Assembly: GCA_021824855.1 (NCBI GenBank)
Contig: JAKAJX010000125.1
Coordinates: forward strand, 1 to 19,282
DNA length: 19,282 bases
Direction of reading: 5' to 3'
Source of the DNA: Bacteroidota bacterium
GTDB taxonomy: Bacteria; Bacteroidota; Bacteroidia; Chitinophagales; Chitinophagaceae
Shown: in pieces, positions 1 to 7,831 of the stretch
How the letters are laid out: each line of letters starts with the position of its first letter
How positions within the stretch are numbered: position 1 is the first letter of the stretch
The notes under the pieces: model-generated
Told to the model about the DNA's origin: nothing
Database searches by the model: none
The model's input: only the letters and a program-made list of their open reading frames with translations
Program-made: the position numbers and the translations under genes

Positions 1-845
1 AAATCGCTACCACTTAAACTAAAGAAAGGTACTTGAGCTTCGCCGGCCATTGCTTTGGCCAATAATGTTTTACCGGTGCCTGGAGGTCCAACTAATAAAG
101 CTCCTTTAGGAATTTTACCACCAAGTGAAGTATATTTTTTAGGATTTTTTAAGAAATCTACTATTTCCATTACTTCAACTTTGGCTTCATCTAATCCTGC
201 TACATCGGTAAATGTGATATTTACTTTGGTACCGCCTTTATCGAATAGTTGGGCTTTAGATTTGCCAATGCTAAAAATACCTCCTGGTCCGCCGCCACTT
301 GCACCACCACCCATTTTACGCATCATTAATACCCATAAACCAATTACAACTACCATTGAAATTACGGTATTGGCAATTGGCCCCCAATATTCGGGCTCGG
401 TATTGGTAATAATTTCGGGTTGTGGAATATTAGGATGACTTGTAAAGAAATCTTTCAAATCGTCTCTAAATACTTTCCAATCTGTTACTTTAAATTGAAA
501 TAATGGAACGCCTTTTACTTTAGCAGGATCTAATTTTATTTTTAATTTTTTTTCGTAATAAGGCTTTGAAATACTATCGGACTTGATGTAAATGCGAACA
601 ATATTTTTATTATCAACTTGATCTATTCTTTCTACATCGCCCTGAGCTAACATGTTGTTAAATACTTCTTGTTGAGAAATAATAGAAGATTCGGGACTGA
701 ATTTATAAAAAGTTGATGCTATTAATATTGCAAAAATGATTAAGTATATCCAATAGACATTAAACTTAGGACCTTTACGTAAAGGCTTTTCATCGTTACC
801 TCTATCTCCAAAAGGAAACTTAGGATTTTTATCGTTTTGTGCCAT
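1..845 (-). CDS. ftsH: ATP-dependent zinc metalloprotease FtsH, N-terminal part (cut by window edge)
   Basis: FtsH is the membrane-anchored AAA+ protease that degrades misfolded membrane proteins and short-lived regulators. Only the first 281 codons are in the window. Translation from the ATG at 845 gives a hydrophilic N-terminus rich in K, D and G, a first membrane segment at about residues 30-50, a periplasmic domain, and a second membrane segment at about 165-185 ending in MMRKMGGG. A glycine-rich linker follows, then the AAA start (VNITFTDVAGLDEAK) and the Walker A motif GPPGTGKT at 253-260. The Walker B motif, the second region of homology and the HEXXH zinc site lie beyond the left edge, so protease activity cannot be verified here. 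It starts 53 bp after rsfS on the same strand and is probably co-transcribed with it. The identification is secure. Confidence 0.96.
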   Translation of the reverse strand, partial: MAQNDKNPKFPFGDRGNDEKPLRKGPKFNVYWIYLIIFAILIASTFYKFSPESSIISQQEVFNNMLAQGDVERIDQVDNKNIVRIYIKSDSISKPYYEKKLKIKLDPAKVKGVPLFQFKVTDWKVFRDDLKDFFTSHPNIPQPEIITNTEPEYWGPIANTVISMVVVIGLWVLMMRKMGGGASGGGPGGIFSIGKSKAQLFDKGGTKVNITFTDVAGLDEAKVEVMEIVDFLKNPKKYTSLGGKIPKGALLVGPPGTGKTLLAKAMAGEAQVPFFSLSGSD

Positions 846-898
846 AAATCTGAGACTTCAAATTAATATTGTTAATATAAAAAAATTGATTTGTATTA

Positions 899-1300
899 CT
901 ACAAATTATGTTCCGATAGTATTGCATCGCTCCACATTTCTTCTAACTTATAAAACTTTCTGGCATCGGGTTGCATTACGTGTATTACTACATTTATATA
1001 ATCAATCAATACCCAATGTGATTGTTGCTTCCCTTCATGCCTATATGGTTTTTCGTTACAATGCAAAAATATTTGCTCTTCAATAAAATCACTGATAGCT
1101 CTTACTTGGGTATTGCTACTTGCCTCACAAATGATAAAGAAGTCGGCTACAGCTTCCGGAATTTTTCGTAAATCTAAACTTACTATCTCCTCAGCTTTTT
1201 TATCTTGAATTGCTTTAATAACCGTTTTAAAAAACTTTGAATTACGAGTTAGCTTACTGCTGCTTTTAGTGCTACTATGTAAACTTGTAAGAGTTGCCAA
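899..1300 (-). CDS. rsfS: Ribosome silencing factor RsfS (YbeB/Iojap family)
   Basis: RsfS binds ribosomal protein L14 on the 50S subunit and blocks subunit joining when nutrients are scarce. The 133-residue product has the family signatures in order: DKKAEEIVSLDLR (about 33-45), the ADFFIICEASSNTQVRAI segment (about 52-69), and the C-terminal W-x-LIDY-x-NVVIHVM and FYKLEEMWSDA. The length is normal, with a Ser/Thr/Lys-rich N-terminal tail of about 20 residues. No ATG is available in frame: an in-frame stop lies 9 bases upstream of the TTG at 1300, and the next Met is near the C-terminus. TTG at 1300 is therefore the best start, which is unusual for this phylum. The gene lies upstream of ftsH and divergent from birA, an arrangement I recall from other Bacteroidota. 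Confidence 0.93.
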   Translation of the reverse strand: MATLTSLHSSTKSSSKLTRNSKFFKTVIKAIQDKKAEEIVSLDLRKIPEAVADFFIICEASSNTQVRAISDFIEEQIFLHCNEKPYRHEGKQQSHWVLIDYINVVIHVMQPDARKFYKLEEMWSDAILSEHNL

Positions 1301-1349
1301 TAATGCGTATTATTTTTGTTATTTAATTAATTTACATCCGAAGAGGCCG

Positions 1350-1377
1350 TTGAGTATTAGTTTAATTTTACTATTTG
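1350..1377 (+). promoter_or_regulatory. Possible birA promoter
   Basis: TTG at 1350-1352 is followed after 19 bases by TATTTG at 1372-1377, resembling the Bacteroidota TTG-N19-TAnnTTTG promoter but imperfect in the -7 box. If real, transcription would begin around 1384, after the TTG codon that gives the longest birA reading frame. That would favour a downstream birA start. This is inference from pattern only. Confidence 0.3.
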
Positions 1378-2238
1378 TTGCAAATAATCAGCGGTAAACG
1401 GATAATTTCGTTCAAAAGTAACAATTCTTTGTCATCCTTATCATACATATCTCACATAGGAGAACCATTTATTGAACTGCAATCGGTAGATAGTACCAAT
1501 AATTATGCCTTTGACATGATTCAGGCAAAATTGGCTGCACATGGTATGGTTTGTTTTGCTCACCACCAAACAAAAGGAAAAGGACAAAGAGGAAAGATTT
1601 GGGCTACAGAACCCAATAGCAATATTACCCTTTCCGTTATTTTAAATACCTCGTTTTTGCAATTACACCAACAGTTTTACTTTAATGCAGCTATGGCATT
1701 GGCTGCCTTAGATTTTTTTAAAACTTATGCCGGAGATACTACCTCTATTAAGTGGCCTAATGATATTTATTGGAATGACAGGAAGGCAGGCGGAATTTTA
1801 ATTGAGACAAAAGTGGGTTACCACACCACTCAAGCAGAAACCCAAAATATATCTACACCCAAAGAGGCTTTGGCCGTTTGGAACTGGGCTATTGTAGGTA
1901 TGGGTATTAATATTAATCAAACTCAATTTGATGCAGCAGTTAAAAATGCCGTTTCTCTAAAGCAAATTACCGGAAAACAGTTTAACGTAATAGCGCTTGC
2001 CAAAGAATTATGTACTTATATTGAAAAAAGATTTGAACAAGTACAGAAAGAAAATTTTACTGAGCTATTAGAAAGCTACAATAAACATTTATTTAAACGA
2101 AATGAAGAAGTTAAACTGAAGAAAAAAAATATGGCATTTACCTGCACTATTAAAGGCGTAAATGAAAGAGGAGAATTGTTGGTGGATGGGTATGCAAAAG
2201 ACAGTTTTTTGTGGGGAGAAGTGGAATGGCAGTTATAA
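1375..2238 (+). CDS. birA: Biotin--[acetyl-CoA-carboxylase] ligase (BirA, no DNA-binding domain)
   Basis: This enzyme activates biotin with ATP and attaches it to the biotin carboxyl carrier protein of acetyl-CoA carboxylase. Visible motifs are ELQSVDSTN at the start of the catalytic domain, the biotin/AMP loop GKGQRGKIW, the catalytic-core segment KWPNDIYWNDRKAGGILIE, VGMGININ, and a C-terminal SH3-like domain ending LWGEVEW. There is no N-terminal winged helix, so it is a monofunctional (group I) ligase and not a repressor. The 5' end is uncertain: the frame has no ATG before Met48, and coordinates are given for the longest version (TTG at 1375). A TTG at 1429 fits better with the core beginning at IGEPFIEL and with a possible -7 box overlapping 1375. 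The last 6 bases overlap the convergent dehydratase gene. Confidence 0.92.
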   Translation: MLQIISGKRIISFKSNNSLSSLSYISHIGEPFIELQSVDSTNNYAFDMIQAKLAAHGMVCFAHHQTKGKGQRGKIWATEPNSNITLSVILNTSFLQLHQQFYFNAAMALAALDFFKTYAGDTTSIKWPNDIYWNDRKAGGILIETKVGYHTTQAETQNISTPKEALAVWNWAIVGMGININQTQFDAAVKNAVSLKQITGKQFNVIALAKELCTYIEKRFEQVQKENFTELLESYNKHLFKRNEEVKLKKKNMAFTCTIKGVNERGELLVDGYAKDSFLWGEVEWQL

Positions 2239-2463
2239 AAGTGCATCTATCTTTTTTGCCAAATCATAATCCTTTTGTGTTACAACATTTCCGGCACTAT
2301 GTGTGCTCAGCCATATTTCTACCCGATTGTACACATTGGTCCATACCGGATGATGATCCATTTTTTCAGCTTCTATGGCTACACGCGTCATAAATGCAAA
2401 AGCTTCGGAAAAATTTTTGAATTGAAATTTTTTATAGAGTGCATTGTTTTCTTCTTTCCACAT
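2233..2463 (-). CDS. Pterin-4a-carbinolamine dehydratase
   Basis: The enzyme dehydrates 4a-hydroxytetrahydrobiopterin, recycling the pterin cofactor used by aromatic amino acid hydroxylases. The 76-residue protein contains the complete active-site signature: FKNFSEAFAFMTRVA, then AEKMDHHPVWTNVYN with the paired histidines and the Pro-x-Trp, then STHSAGNVVTQKDYDLAKKID. It is shorter than the roughly 100-residue enterobacterial and mammalian forms at the N-terminus but keeps the whole catalytic core. It is the last gene of a probable three-gene minus-strand operon, 33 bp after the IPExxxVDY gene. No phenylalanine hydroxylase gene is in the window. Its 3' end overlaps birA by 6 bases. Confidence 0.93.
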   Translation of the reverse strand: MWKEENNALYKKFQFKNFSEAFAFMTRVAIEAEKMDHHPVWTNVYNRVEIWLSTHSAGNVVTQKDYDLAKKIDALL

Positions 2464-2496
2464 TGAAATTGTTTTTAGTAGTTTGTTTTCTATTTT

Positions 2497-2934
2497 TTAA
2501 AAAACCATGTTGCCTTTATTTTTAATTTTTTCGTTAGTTAATTCGGCAACTAATTGAACACCCGGAATGGTTTTAACCGATTGCTTAATCCAATTACACT
2601 TCTCATCGTCAACCCAATCTCCTTTCATTAACCATAAAAAATCCATGTGCTTAAATTCGGGTAACAAGTATTCACCATCGAATTGATTATGGTATAAATA
2701 ATGAATTAAACAAGTATTTTCTTCTTTCGATTGATAAATATTAAAATAATATTTTCTGTTTTTCCGTAACAATTGAAGTTCAAAATCGGCATTTAATCTA
2801 AAATCAAATCCCAACAAATTATTCAAATGCCAACAAAATTGATAATTTTTTACCGATGCAGTAATGCCTAACAATCGTGTATCTTCAAAAAAATCGTTGT
2901 TTAATTCTTCAATATCTAAAAGCAATTTAACCAT
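2497..2934 (-). CDS. IPExxxVDY family protein, function unknown
   Basis: A 145-residue soluble protein with no signal peptide or membrane segment. It matches my knowledge of the small Bacteroidota-restricted IPExxxVDY family in layout: an N-terminal LLGITASVKNYQFCWHLNNLLGFDF segment, a central Tyr/Phe-rich beta region (KYYFNIYQ), and the motif in variant form LPEFKHMDFLWLMKG, where Leu replaces Ile, Met replaces Val and Phe replaces the final Tyr. No biochemical role is known to me and I do not propose one. The gene starts at the ATG at 2934, 16 bp after the M28 peptidase and 33 bp before the dehydratase, so the three are probably one transcript. Confidence 0.8.
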   Translation of the reverse strand: MVKLLLDIEELNNDFFEDTRLLGITASVKNYQFCWHLNNLLGFDFRLNADFELQLLRKNRKYYFNIYQSKEENTCLIHYLYHNQFDGEYLLPEFKHMDFLWLMKGDWVDDEKCNWIKQSVKTIPGVQLVAELTNEKIKNKGNMVF

Positions 2935-2950
2935 GTACTGATGCTATTTT

Positions 2951-4597
2951 TTATTGAAATTCAATATCAAAAACTATTTCTTTTGTTGCTCGTTTAATTA
3001 GCAATTGTGTTTTATCGCCTTTTTTAAATTTGCTTAAAGTTTGCATGTAACTCATTAAATCAACAAACTTATAATTGCCTAATTGCAACAAAATATCGCC
3101 CGATTGTAACCCTATTTTTTGAGCTAATTTCCCTTCGGCTACACCATCAATTCTCACACCGGTTCCGGCAAAAGCATAATCGGGAATAACGCCCAAGCTA
3201 ACCGAAAATGTAACCCCGCGACCCGTTGCAGGTTCCGAAGTTTTGGCAAACGTTAATTTTCCTTTTGCATCGGCAGCAGCAATTAATTGATAAATAAATT
3301 GAATAATTTCTCTTTCGCCATTATAGTTTATTTTATCCCAATCATCGGTTACTTTATGATAATCGGGATGTGTTCCGGTAAAGAAAAATAAAACAGGAAT
3401 ATCTTTTCTATAAAATGCTTCATGATCGCTTGGTCCGCTTCCCGTACTATCAAATTTTACTAAAAGATTGGAATGAATGGTTGTTACTATTTCGCCCCAA
3501 GTGGCAGATGTGCCATAGCCGCCAATAATTAATTTTTTGGCAGAATCATATCGGCCAACCATATCCATATTAACCATATAATTGGGGGTAATAGCCATTG
3601 TAGGATGATTGAGCCAATATTTACTTCCCAACAATCCTAACTCTTCTGCAGAAAAATTAATGATGAGATAATTATTATTTTTTGGGGATGAGTGCTTTAA
3701 TAACCTTGCTAATTCAATTAAAGCTGCAGTACCACTGGCATTATCATCGGCTCCATTATGTACAGCATGCACGGTATCTAACGCATTTTTATCTTCGCCA
3801 TATCCTAAATGATCGTAATGAGCACCAAGAATTACGGTATTGGGTGCATGGTTATTAATAAAGCCAATTATATTTCTGGCTTTACGTGTTTGATTGTGGA
3901 TTGAAACATTTAATTCAATACTGTTAGTTGCCGATGGATCGGTAAAATATTTTTTAAACCCTTTTTGGGTAATGTATAAAACAGGAATAGGAGCTGCCGG
4001 CGATTGATCGTTTTTATTAAACAAAACATTATCGGTTAAATTAGAACTATTGTACAATAGCAAAGCCTTTGCATGCTTTTCGGCAATTTTTACAGCCATT
4101 TTTTTAATATAGGTTTCTATATCAAAATGCGGATTATTGACATTATCTTCTACCACATTGGCCAAATCTATACACCATGGTTGATCTTTTTCATTAATAT
4201 CAATTGAAACCAAAGCTTTAACAGAATCGGTTGCACTAAACGCCAAAGGAAAAAAATCTGCAGGTACGGATAGATAGTTATTATTTACTTTAAAAAAACT
4301 TCCGGCAGCATTTTTTCCCTCATCAATATCAAATTCTTGCAAAAAACCATTGTTACCTTTCGGCTCAATTCCAATTTCTCGATACTGATTTTCGATATAT
4401 TGCATAGCCAATAATTCACCATTAGTTCCGGTTCTCCTTCCTTCTAATTTATCGGAGGCTAAATATTGTTCATGTGCCATTAAATGATTAACAATAGCCG
4501 TATTGGCTTGCAATTGCATTTTAATTTTTTTTCTTTTGCTTTGAGAAAAAATTAAACCCGGGAAAAATAATATGCTAAAAAATAAAATTCGTTTCAT
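2951..4597 (-). CDS. Secreted M28-family zinc aminopeptidase with C-terminal PDZ domain
   Basis: Predicted exported di-zinc aminopeptidase. The start is the ATG at 4597; the frame extends one codon further to a TTG that is unlikely to be used. Residues 1-19 form a signal peptide (KR, a Phe/Leu/Ile-rich core, then IFSQS). A divergent insertion resembling a PA domain fills about residues 95-225. The M28 core has the zinc ligands and base in order: H260 (AHYDHLGYG), D285 (GADDNASG), E318/E319 (SAEELGLLGS), D345 (NMDMVGR) and H414 (HPDYHK), so it should be active. A PDZ domain (GVRIDGVAEGKLAQKIGLQ, then SGDILLQLG) occupies about 455-548 and may bind substrates or partners. It heads the three-gene minus-strand operon. 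Confidence 0.94.
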   Translation of the reverse strand: MKRILFFSILFFPGLIFSQSKRKKIKMQLQANTAIVNHLMAHEQYLASDKLEGRRTGTNGELLAMQYIENQYREIGIEPKGNNGFLQEFDIDEGKNAAGSFFKVNNNYLSVPADFFPLAFSATDSVKALVSIDINEKDQPWCIDLANVVEDNVNNPHFDIETYIKKMAVKIAEKHAKALLLYNSSNLTDNVLFNKNDQSPAAPIPVLYITQKGFKKYFTDPSATNSIELNVSIHNQTRKARNIIGFINNHAPNTVILGAHYDHLGYGEDKNALDTVHAVHNGADDNASGTAALIELARLLKHSSPKNNNYLIINFSAEELGLLGSKYWLNHPTMAITPNYMVNMDMVGRYDSAKKLIIGGYGTSATWGEIVTTIHSNLLVKFDSTGSGPSDHEAFYRKDIPVLFFFTGTHPDYHKVTDDWDKINYNGEREIIQFIYQLIAAADAKGKLTFAKTSEPATGRGVTFSVSLGVIPDYAFAGTGVRIDGVAEGKLAQKIGLQSGDILLQLGNYKFVDLMSYMQTLSKFKKGDKTQLLIKRATKEIVFDIEFQ

Positions 4598-4616
4598 CAA
4601 AATAATATTATAGATA

Positions 4617-4637
4617 TTTAACGCGAAATTTTAACGC
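4617..4637 (-). repeat. Short direct repeat in the leader of the M28 peptidase gene
   Basis: The octamer GCGTTAAA (minus strand) occurs twice, at 4630-4637 and 4617-4624, separated by 5 bases. It sits between the candidate -7 box and the start codon. The 13-base period is a little over one helix turn. This could be a regulator site or chance in AT-rich DNA. Confidence 0.3.
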
Positions 4638-4644
4638 ATAAGCA

Positions 4645-4652
4645 CAAATGTA
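4645..4652 (-). promoter_or_regulatory. -7 promoter box of the M28 peptidase operon
   Basis: The minus strand reads TACATTTG, an exact match to the Bacteroidota -7 consensus TAnnTTTG, 47 bases before the ATG at 4597. I see no clear -33 TTG at the expected distance. The same octamer precedes carB and the LTA-synthase-like gene. Confidence 0.5.
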
Positions 4653-4732
4653 AACGTAGATATTAGCATGTTTGTTATGGTTGGGCAAATATTCTTTTCC
4701 TTACCTCGAAACCCCATACTAATTAAGGCATT

Positions 4733-4740
4733 TACTTTTG
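4733..4740 (+). promoter_or_regulatory. -7 promoter box of feoB
   Basis: TACTTTTG is an exact match to TAnnTTTG. It contains the TTG (4738) that would start the longest feoB reading frame, so initiation at that codon is unlikely. Transcription starting about 7 bases downstream leaves roughly 10 bases before the GTG at 4756. No convincing -33 TTG is seen. Confidence 0.5.
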
Positions 4741-4755
4741 CCGTTCATTTTAATT

Positions 4756-6870
4756 GTGGTAAAAAGAAAAATACATATTGCATTAGTTGGAAATCCGAAT
4801 AGCGGCAAAACTTCTTTATTCAATTCATTAACAGGATTGCATCAGAAAGTAGGCAATTTTCCGGGAGTTACTGTTGATAAAAAAACAGGAACTATTCATT
4901 TAACCGAATCTTTGCAAGCCGAATTAATTGATTTACCCGGCACTTACTCTTTATACCCTCGCCGTGCAGATGAATGGGTGGCTTACAAAGTTTTAATGCA
5001 TGCCGATAAAGATATTAAGCCCGATGTTATTTTATTGGTGGCCGATGCCAGTAACTTAAAAAGAAATTTGCTCTTTTGTAGTCAAATTATCGATTTAAAA
5101 GTTCCGGTTATTGTGGCATTAAGCATGAACGATATTGCATTAAAAAAAGGAATTAAAATTGATATTGAAGGTTTAAAAAAAGATTTAAAGGTTCCGGTAA
5201 TTGCTGTTGATCCAAGAAAAGAAAAAGGCTTTAATGAACTAAAAAAAGCTTTAGCCGAAATTGCCGACAAAACGAATATTACAACCGAAGATAATTTTAT
5301 TGATGTGAAAGGCTTGGCAGCTTTACCTATTAAACAACTGCAAGATATTTTGCCGCAATTAAGTCATTATGCATCTATTCACTATCTTATTAACCACGAA
5401 AATTTTCCTTTAGATAATGCATTACAAGAAAAAATTGAGCAAATAGAAATAAATAATCAATTCAATCCAATAAAAACTCAGGCTGCTGAAATATTGCAAC
5501 GCTATCAGCATATTAAAGAAATTATTCAAAAAAATGTAAGCGAACCCAATCCACTTCAAAAAAAATTATTTACCGATAAGATTGATAATTTTCTCTTACA
5601 CAAAACATGGGGCTATGTAATTTTATTTTTTGTTTTATTTCTATTATTTCAAAGTATTTTTTGGTTAGCCCGTTTTCCTATGGATGGAATTGAATGGGGA
5701 TTTCAACAAATTTCAACCTGGTTAAACCAATCATTACCCCAAGCTTGGTGGAGCGATTTAATTATTAATGGATTGGTAGCCGGCTTAAGTGGTATTATGG
5801 TTTTTATTCCACAGATTATGATTTTGTTTGGATTGATAACCATTTTAGAAGATAGCGGCTATATGGCAAGAATTAGTTTTTTAAGCGATAAACTAATGCG
5901 AAAAGTGGGACTAAATGGCAAAAGTGTAATGCCCATGATTAGCGGATTTGCCTGTGCAGTGCCCGCTATAATGAGTACCAGAAATATTGAAAATAAAAAA
6001 GAAAGATTACTTACTATTTTAGTTACTCCATTAATGAGTTGCAGTGCCCGCTTGCCTGTATATACCATTTTAATTTCATTAGCAATTGATAACAAGTATT
6101 ATTTTGGGTTTTTAAGTCTTCAGGGATTGGTAATGATGGGCTTATATTTATTAGGATTAATAATGGCATTAATTGTAAGCTATGTACTTAAAAGCTTTAT
6201 TAATTTAAAAGAAAAAAGTTTCTTCATATTAGAGTTGCCCGTTTATCGGCCTCCTCGTTGGAAAAATGTTGGCATTACTATGCTTGAAAAAGCAAAATTA
6301 TTTATTACAGATGCCGGACGAATTATAATGATTATAAGTTTATTACTTTGGTTTTTAAGCTCATTCGGACCAAATAATAAAACCCAACAAATTGAAAAAA
6401 AATATACCACACTTACGCAACAATACCCACAACAAAAAGCTGTTTTAGAAAAACAATTCTTATCAGAAAAATTACAAAATTCTTATGCAGGTATTTTGGG
6501 TAAAACAATAGAGCCTATTATTAAACCCTTGGGATTCGATTGGAAAATAGGTATTGCACTTATTACCTCGTTTGCTGCAAGAGAAGTATTTGTTGGCACA
6601 ATGGCCACTTTATATAGTGTAGAAGAAAATGACAATGCAACTCTTAGAGAAAAAATGCATGCTGCCAAAAGAGAAGATGGTACTAAAGTATATACTTTGG
6701 CATCGGCTTTATCTTTATTAGTATTTTATGTTTTAGCCATGCAATGTATGAGCACATTGGCTGTAGTGAAAAGAGAAACCAAAAGTTGGAAATGGCCTGT
6801 AATTCAATTTATTTATATGACAGGTTTGGCTTATAGTATGAGCTTAATTGTATACTTCCTTTTTAAATAA
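4756..6870 (+). CDS. feoB: Ferrous iron transport protein B (FeoB)
   Basis: FeoB is the inner-membrane Fe(II) transporter with an N-terminal GTPase domain. Numbered from the GTG at 4756 (704 residues): G1 GNPNSGKT at 12-19, the G2 region VGNFPGVTVDKKTG, G3 DLPGTYSLYP, and a G4 that reads SMND (123-126) instead of the usual N-x-x-D form. The membrane part starts near residue 280 (TWGYVILFFVLFLLFQSIFW) and has both Gate repeats: MPMISGFACAVPAIMSTR with its conserved Cys, and SFAAREVFVGTMATLY. No ATG is available at the 5' end. The -7 box overlapping the upstream TTG favours the GTG start, which gives VVKRKIHIALVGNPNSGKT, close to the usual FeoB N-terminus. There is no feoA beside it and no separate feoA-like domain. 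The stop lies one base from the convergent barrel gene. Confidence 0.95.
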   Translation: MVKRKIHIALVGNPNSGKTSLFNSLTGLHQKVGNFPGVTVDKKTGTIHLTESLQAELIDLPGTYSLYPRRADEWVAYKVLMHADKDIKPDVILLVADASNLKRNLLFCSQIIDLKVPVIVALSMNDIALKKGIKIDIEGLKKDLKVPVIAVDPRKEKGFNELKKALAEIADKTNITTEDNFIDVKGLAALPIKQLQDILPQLSHYASIHYLINHENFPLDNALQEKIEQIEINNQFNPIKTQAAEILQRYQHIKEIIQKNVSEPNPLQKKLFTDKIDNFLLHKTWGYVILFFVLFLLFQSIFWLARFPMDGIEWGFQQISTWLNQSLPQAWWSDLIINGLVAGLSGIMVFIPQIMILFGLITILEDSGYMARISFLSDKLMRKVGLNGKSVMPMISGFACAVPAIMSTRNIENKKERLLTILVTPLMSCSARLPVYTILISLAIDNKYYFGFLSLQGLVMMGLYLLGLIMALIVSYVLKSFINLKEKSFFILELPVYRPPRWKNVGITMLEKAKLFITDAGRIIMIISLLLWFLSSFGPNNKTQQIEKKYTTLTQQYPQQKAVLEKQFLSEKLQNSYAGILGKTIEPIIKPLGFDWKIGIALITSFAAREVFVGTMATLYSVEENDNATLREKMHAAKREDGTKVYTLASALSLLVFYVLAMQCMSTLAVVKRETKSWKWPVIQFIYMTGLAYSMSLIVYFLFK

Positions 6871-6871
6871 T

Positions 6872-7627
6872 TTAGTTTTTAAATCTTGGGCATTTTAGAA
6901 CATTCCTTTCAATAGTATATATCAATCCAATATTATACCCATAATAATAATCATTATGAGTTGGGTCGGCCGATTTACTGAAACCATCTAAATAATCGGT
7001 AAAAGTTATTCTATAAGTTAGTTCGGCAGCAATGGAAAGTTGATTATTTAACGCATATCGTATGCCCACACCAACCGGAATAACCGGAATAACAGCAGGC
7101 AATCTATGCAGGGTATCTTTGGCTAAGCCTGCCAATACCACAGTTTTAGAATTAAATACTGTTGTATCAATTCTACTCCAATTTCTTTTAATATTTAAAA
7201 AACTAATACCTGCACCACCAAAAAAATAAGTAGATAATTTTCTTTTTGTTCCATTGGGAGTATAAGTATAAAAATTCCAAACCAACGAACCCGACAACTC
7301 GGTAATAGAAGTATTGAATGAAAAATTTCTCAGTCTTCGCCAATTAGGTGTTGCATAACGCGAATCATCGCCATTAATATCACCTCTGTTAAAGTTGGCT
7401 CTAATGGCAAAATTTTCATCTAATAATTTAGCTACACTAATTTGAAAAGAAGGTGTTATGAAACGATAAGAACCAATTGGAGAAGGTGTTAAATCGCCCT
7501 GATAAATAAACGTACCTCCGTAAATACCCAATTCGTATTTTGGAAATATGCTTTGCGACATAACATTACTTGAAAAAATTACACCACAAACCAACATGGC
7601 TGTTTTTACAAAAGAACCGGAATTCAT
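6872..7627 (-). CDS. Outer-membrane beta-barrel protein (DUF6089-like / porin family)
   Basis: A 251-residue protein with an N-terminal signal peptide (about residues 1-25, ending NVMSQS) followed by alternating beta strands rich in Tyr, Phe, Gly and Asn. The opening of the mature part, YELGIYGGTFIYQGDLTPS, and the glycine-rich GGAGISFLNIK and PVGVGIRYALN segments resemble the OmpA-N-like barrels called DUF6089 in Bacteroidota. No plug, TonB box or OmpA peptidoglycan-binding domain is present. The likely location is the outer membrane and the function is unknown. It starts at the ATG at 7627, about 200 bp after the kinase terminator, so it probably has its own promoter, which I could not locate. 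Its stop codon is one base from the feoB stop. Confidence 0.8.
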   Translation of the reverse strand: MNSGSFVKTAMLVCGVIFSSNVMSQSIFPKYELGIYGGTFIYQGDLTPSPIGSYRFITPSFQISVAKLLDENFAIRANFNRGDINGDDSRYATPNWRRLRNFSFNTSITELSGSLVWNFYTYTPNGTKRKLSTYFFGGAGISFLNIKRNWSRIDTTVFNSKTVVLAGLAKDTLHRLPAVIPVIPVGVGIRYALNNQLSIAAELTYRITFTDYLDGFSKSADPTHNDYYYGYNIGLIYTIERNVLKCPRFKN

Positions 7628-7762
7628 ACTTATTTTTTAAGATTGATAACAAGTAGAATTTTTTTATAGCGTAATTTTTAGTGAAGAAATATTTTGTATT
7701 AGATAACAATTTATAAGCCAATGCTTCTTGTAAGTTGTGAAAGAAAACATAAACCCTATTAA

Positions 7763-7806
7763 AAATAAAAGAACAGCTTGGCAAAGAATTACCTGCTGTT
7801 CTTTTT
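7763..7806 (-). terminator. Rho-independent terminator after the histidine kinase pair
   Basis: An 11-bp perfect stem (AAAAGAACAGC at 7767-7777 pairing with GCTGTTCTTTT at 7795-7805) encloses a 17-base loop. On the minus strand it is followed by a T-rich run and lies 27 bases after the stop of the gene ending at 7832. It also has a short T run on the plus side, but no plus-strand gene ends nearby. Confidence 0.65.
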
Positions 7807-7831
7807 GTTAAATGCAACCCAAGCCCGAAAA

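Noticed and set aside
55..438. A 127-codon plus-strand open frame opposite ftsH
   Set aside because: The Pro-rich product is the reverse-strand reading of the glycine-rich linker and Walker A region of FtsH.
886..1086. A plus-strand open frame opposite rsfS
   Set aside because: It lies antisense to a clear RsfS coding sequence and its translation resembles nothing; it is a shadow frame.
4641..4680. Possible Fur-like or other inverted repeat upstream of feoB (ACAAATG ... CATGTTTGT)
   Set aside because: The arms match only with a bulge, one arm is the M28 -7 box, and the spacing does not fit a known iron-regulator site.
7566..7817. An 83-codon minus-strand open frame overlapping the start of the barrel gene
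   Set aside because: Its product is Phe/Lys/Asn-rich with no recognisable family, it runs through the kinase terminator hairpin, and it overlaps the signal-peptide region of a better-supported gene in another frame.
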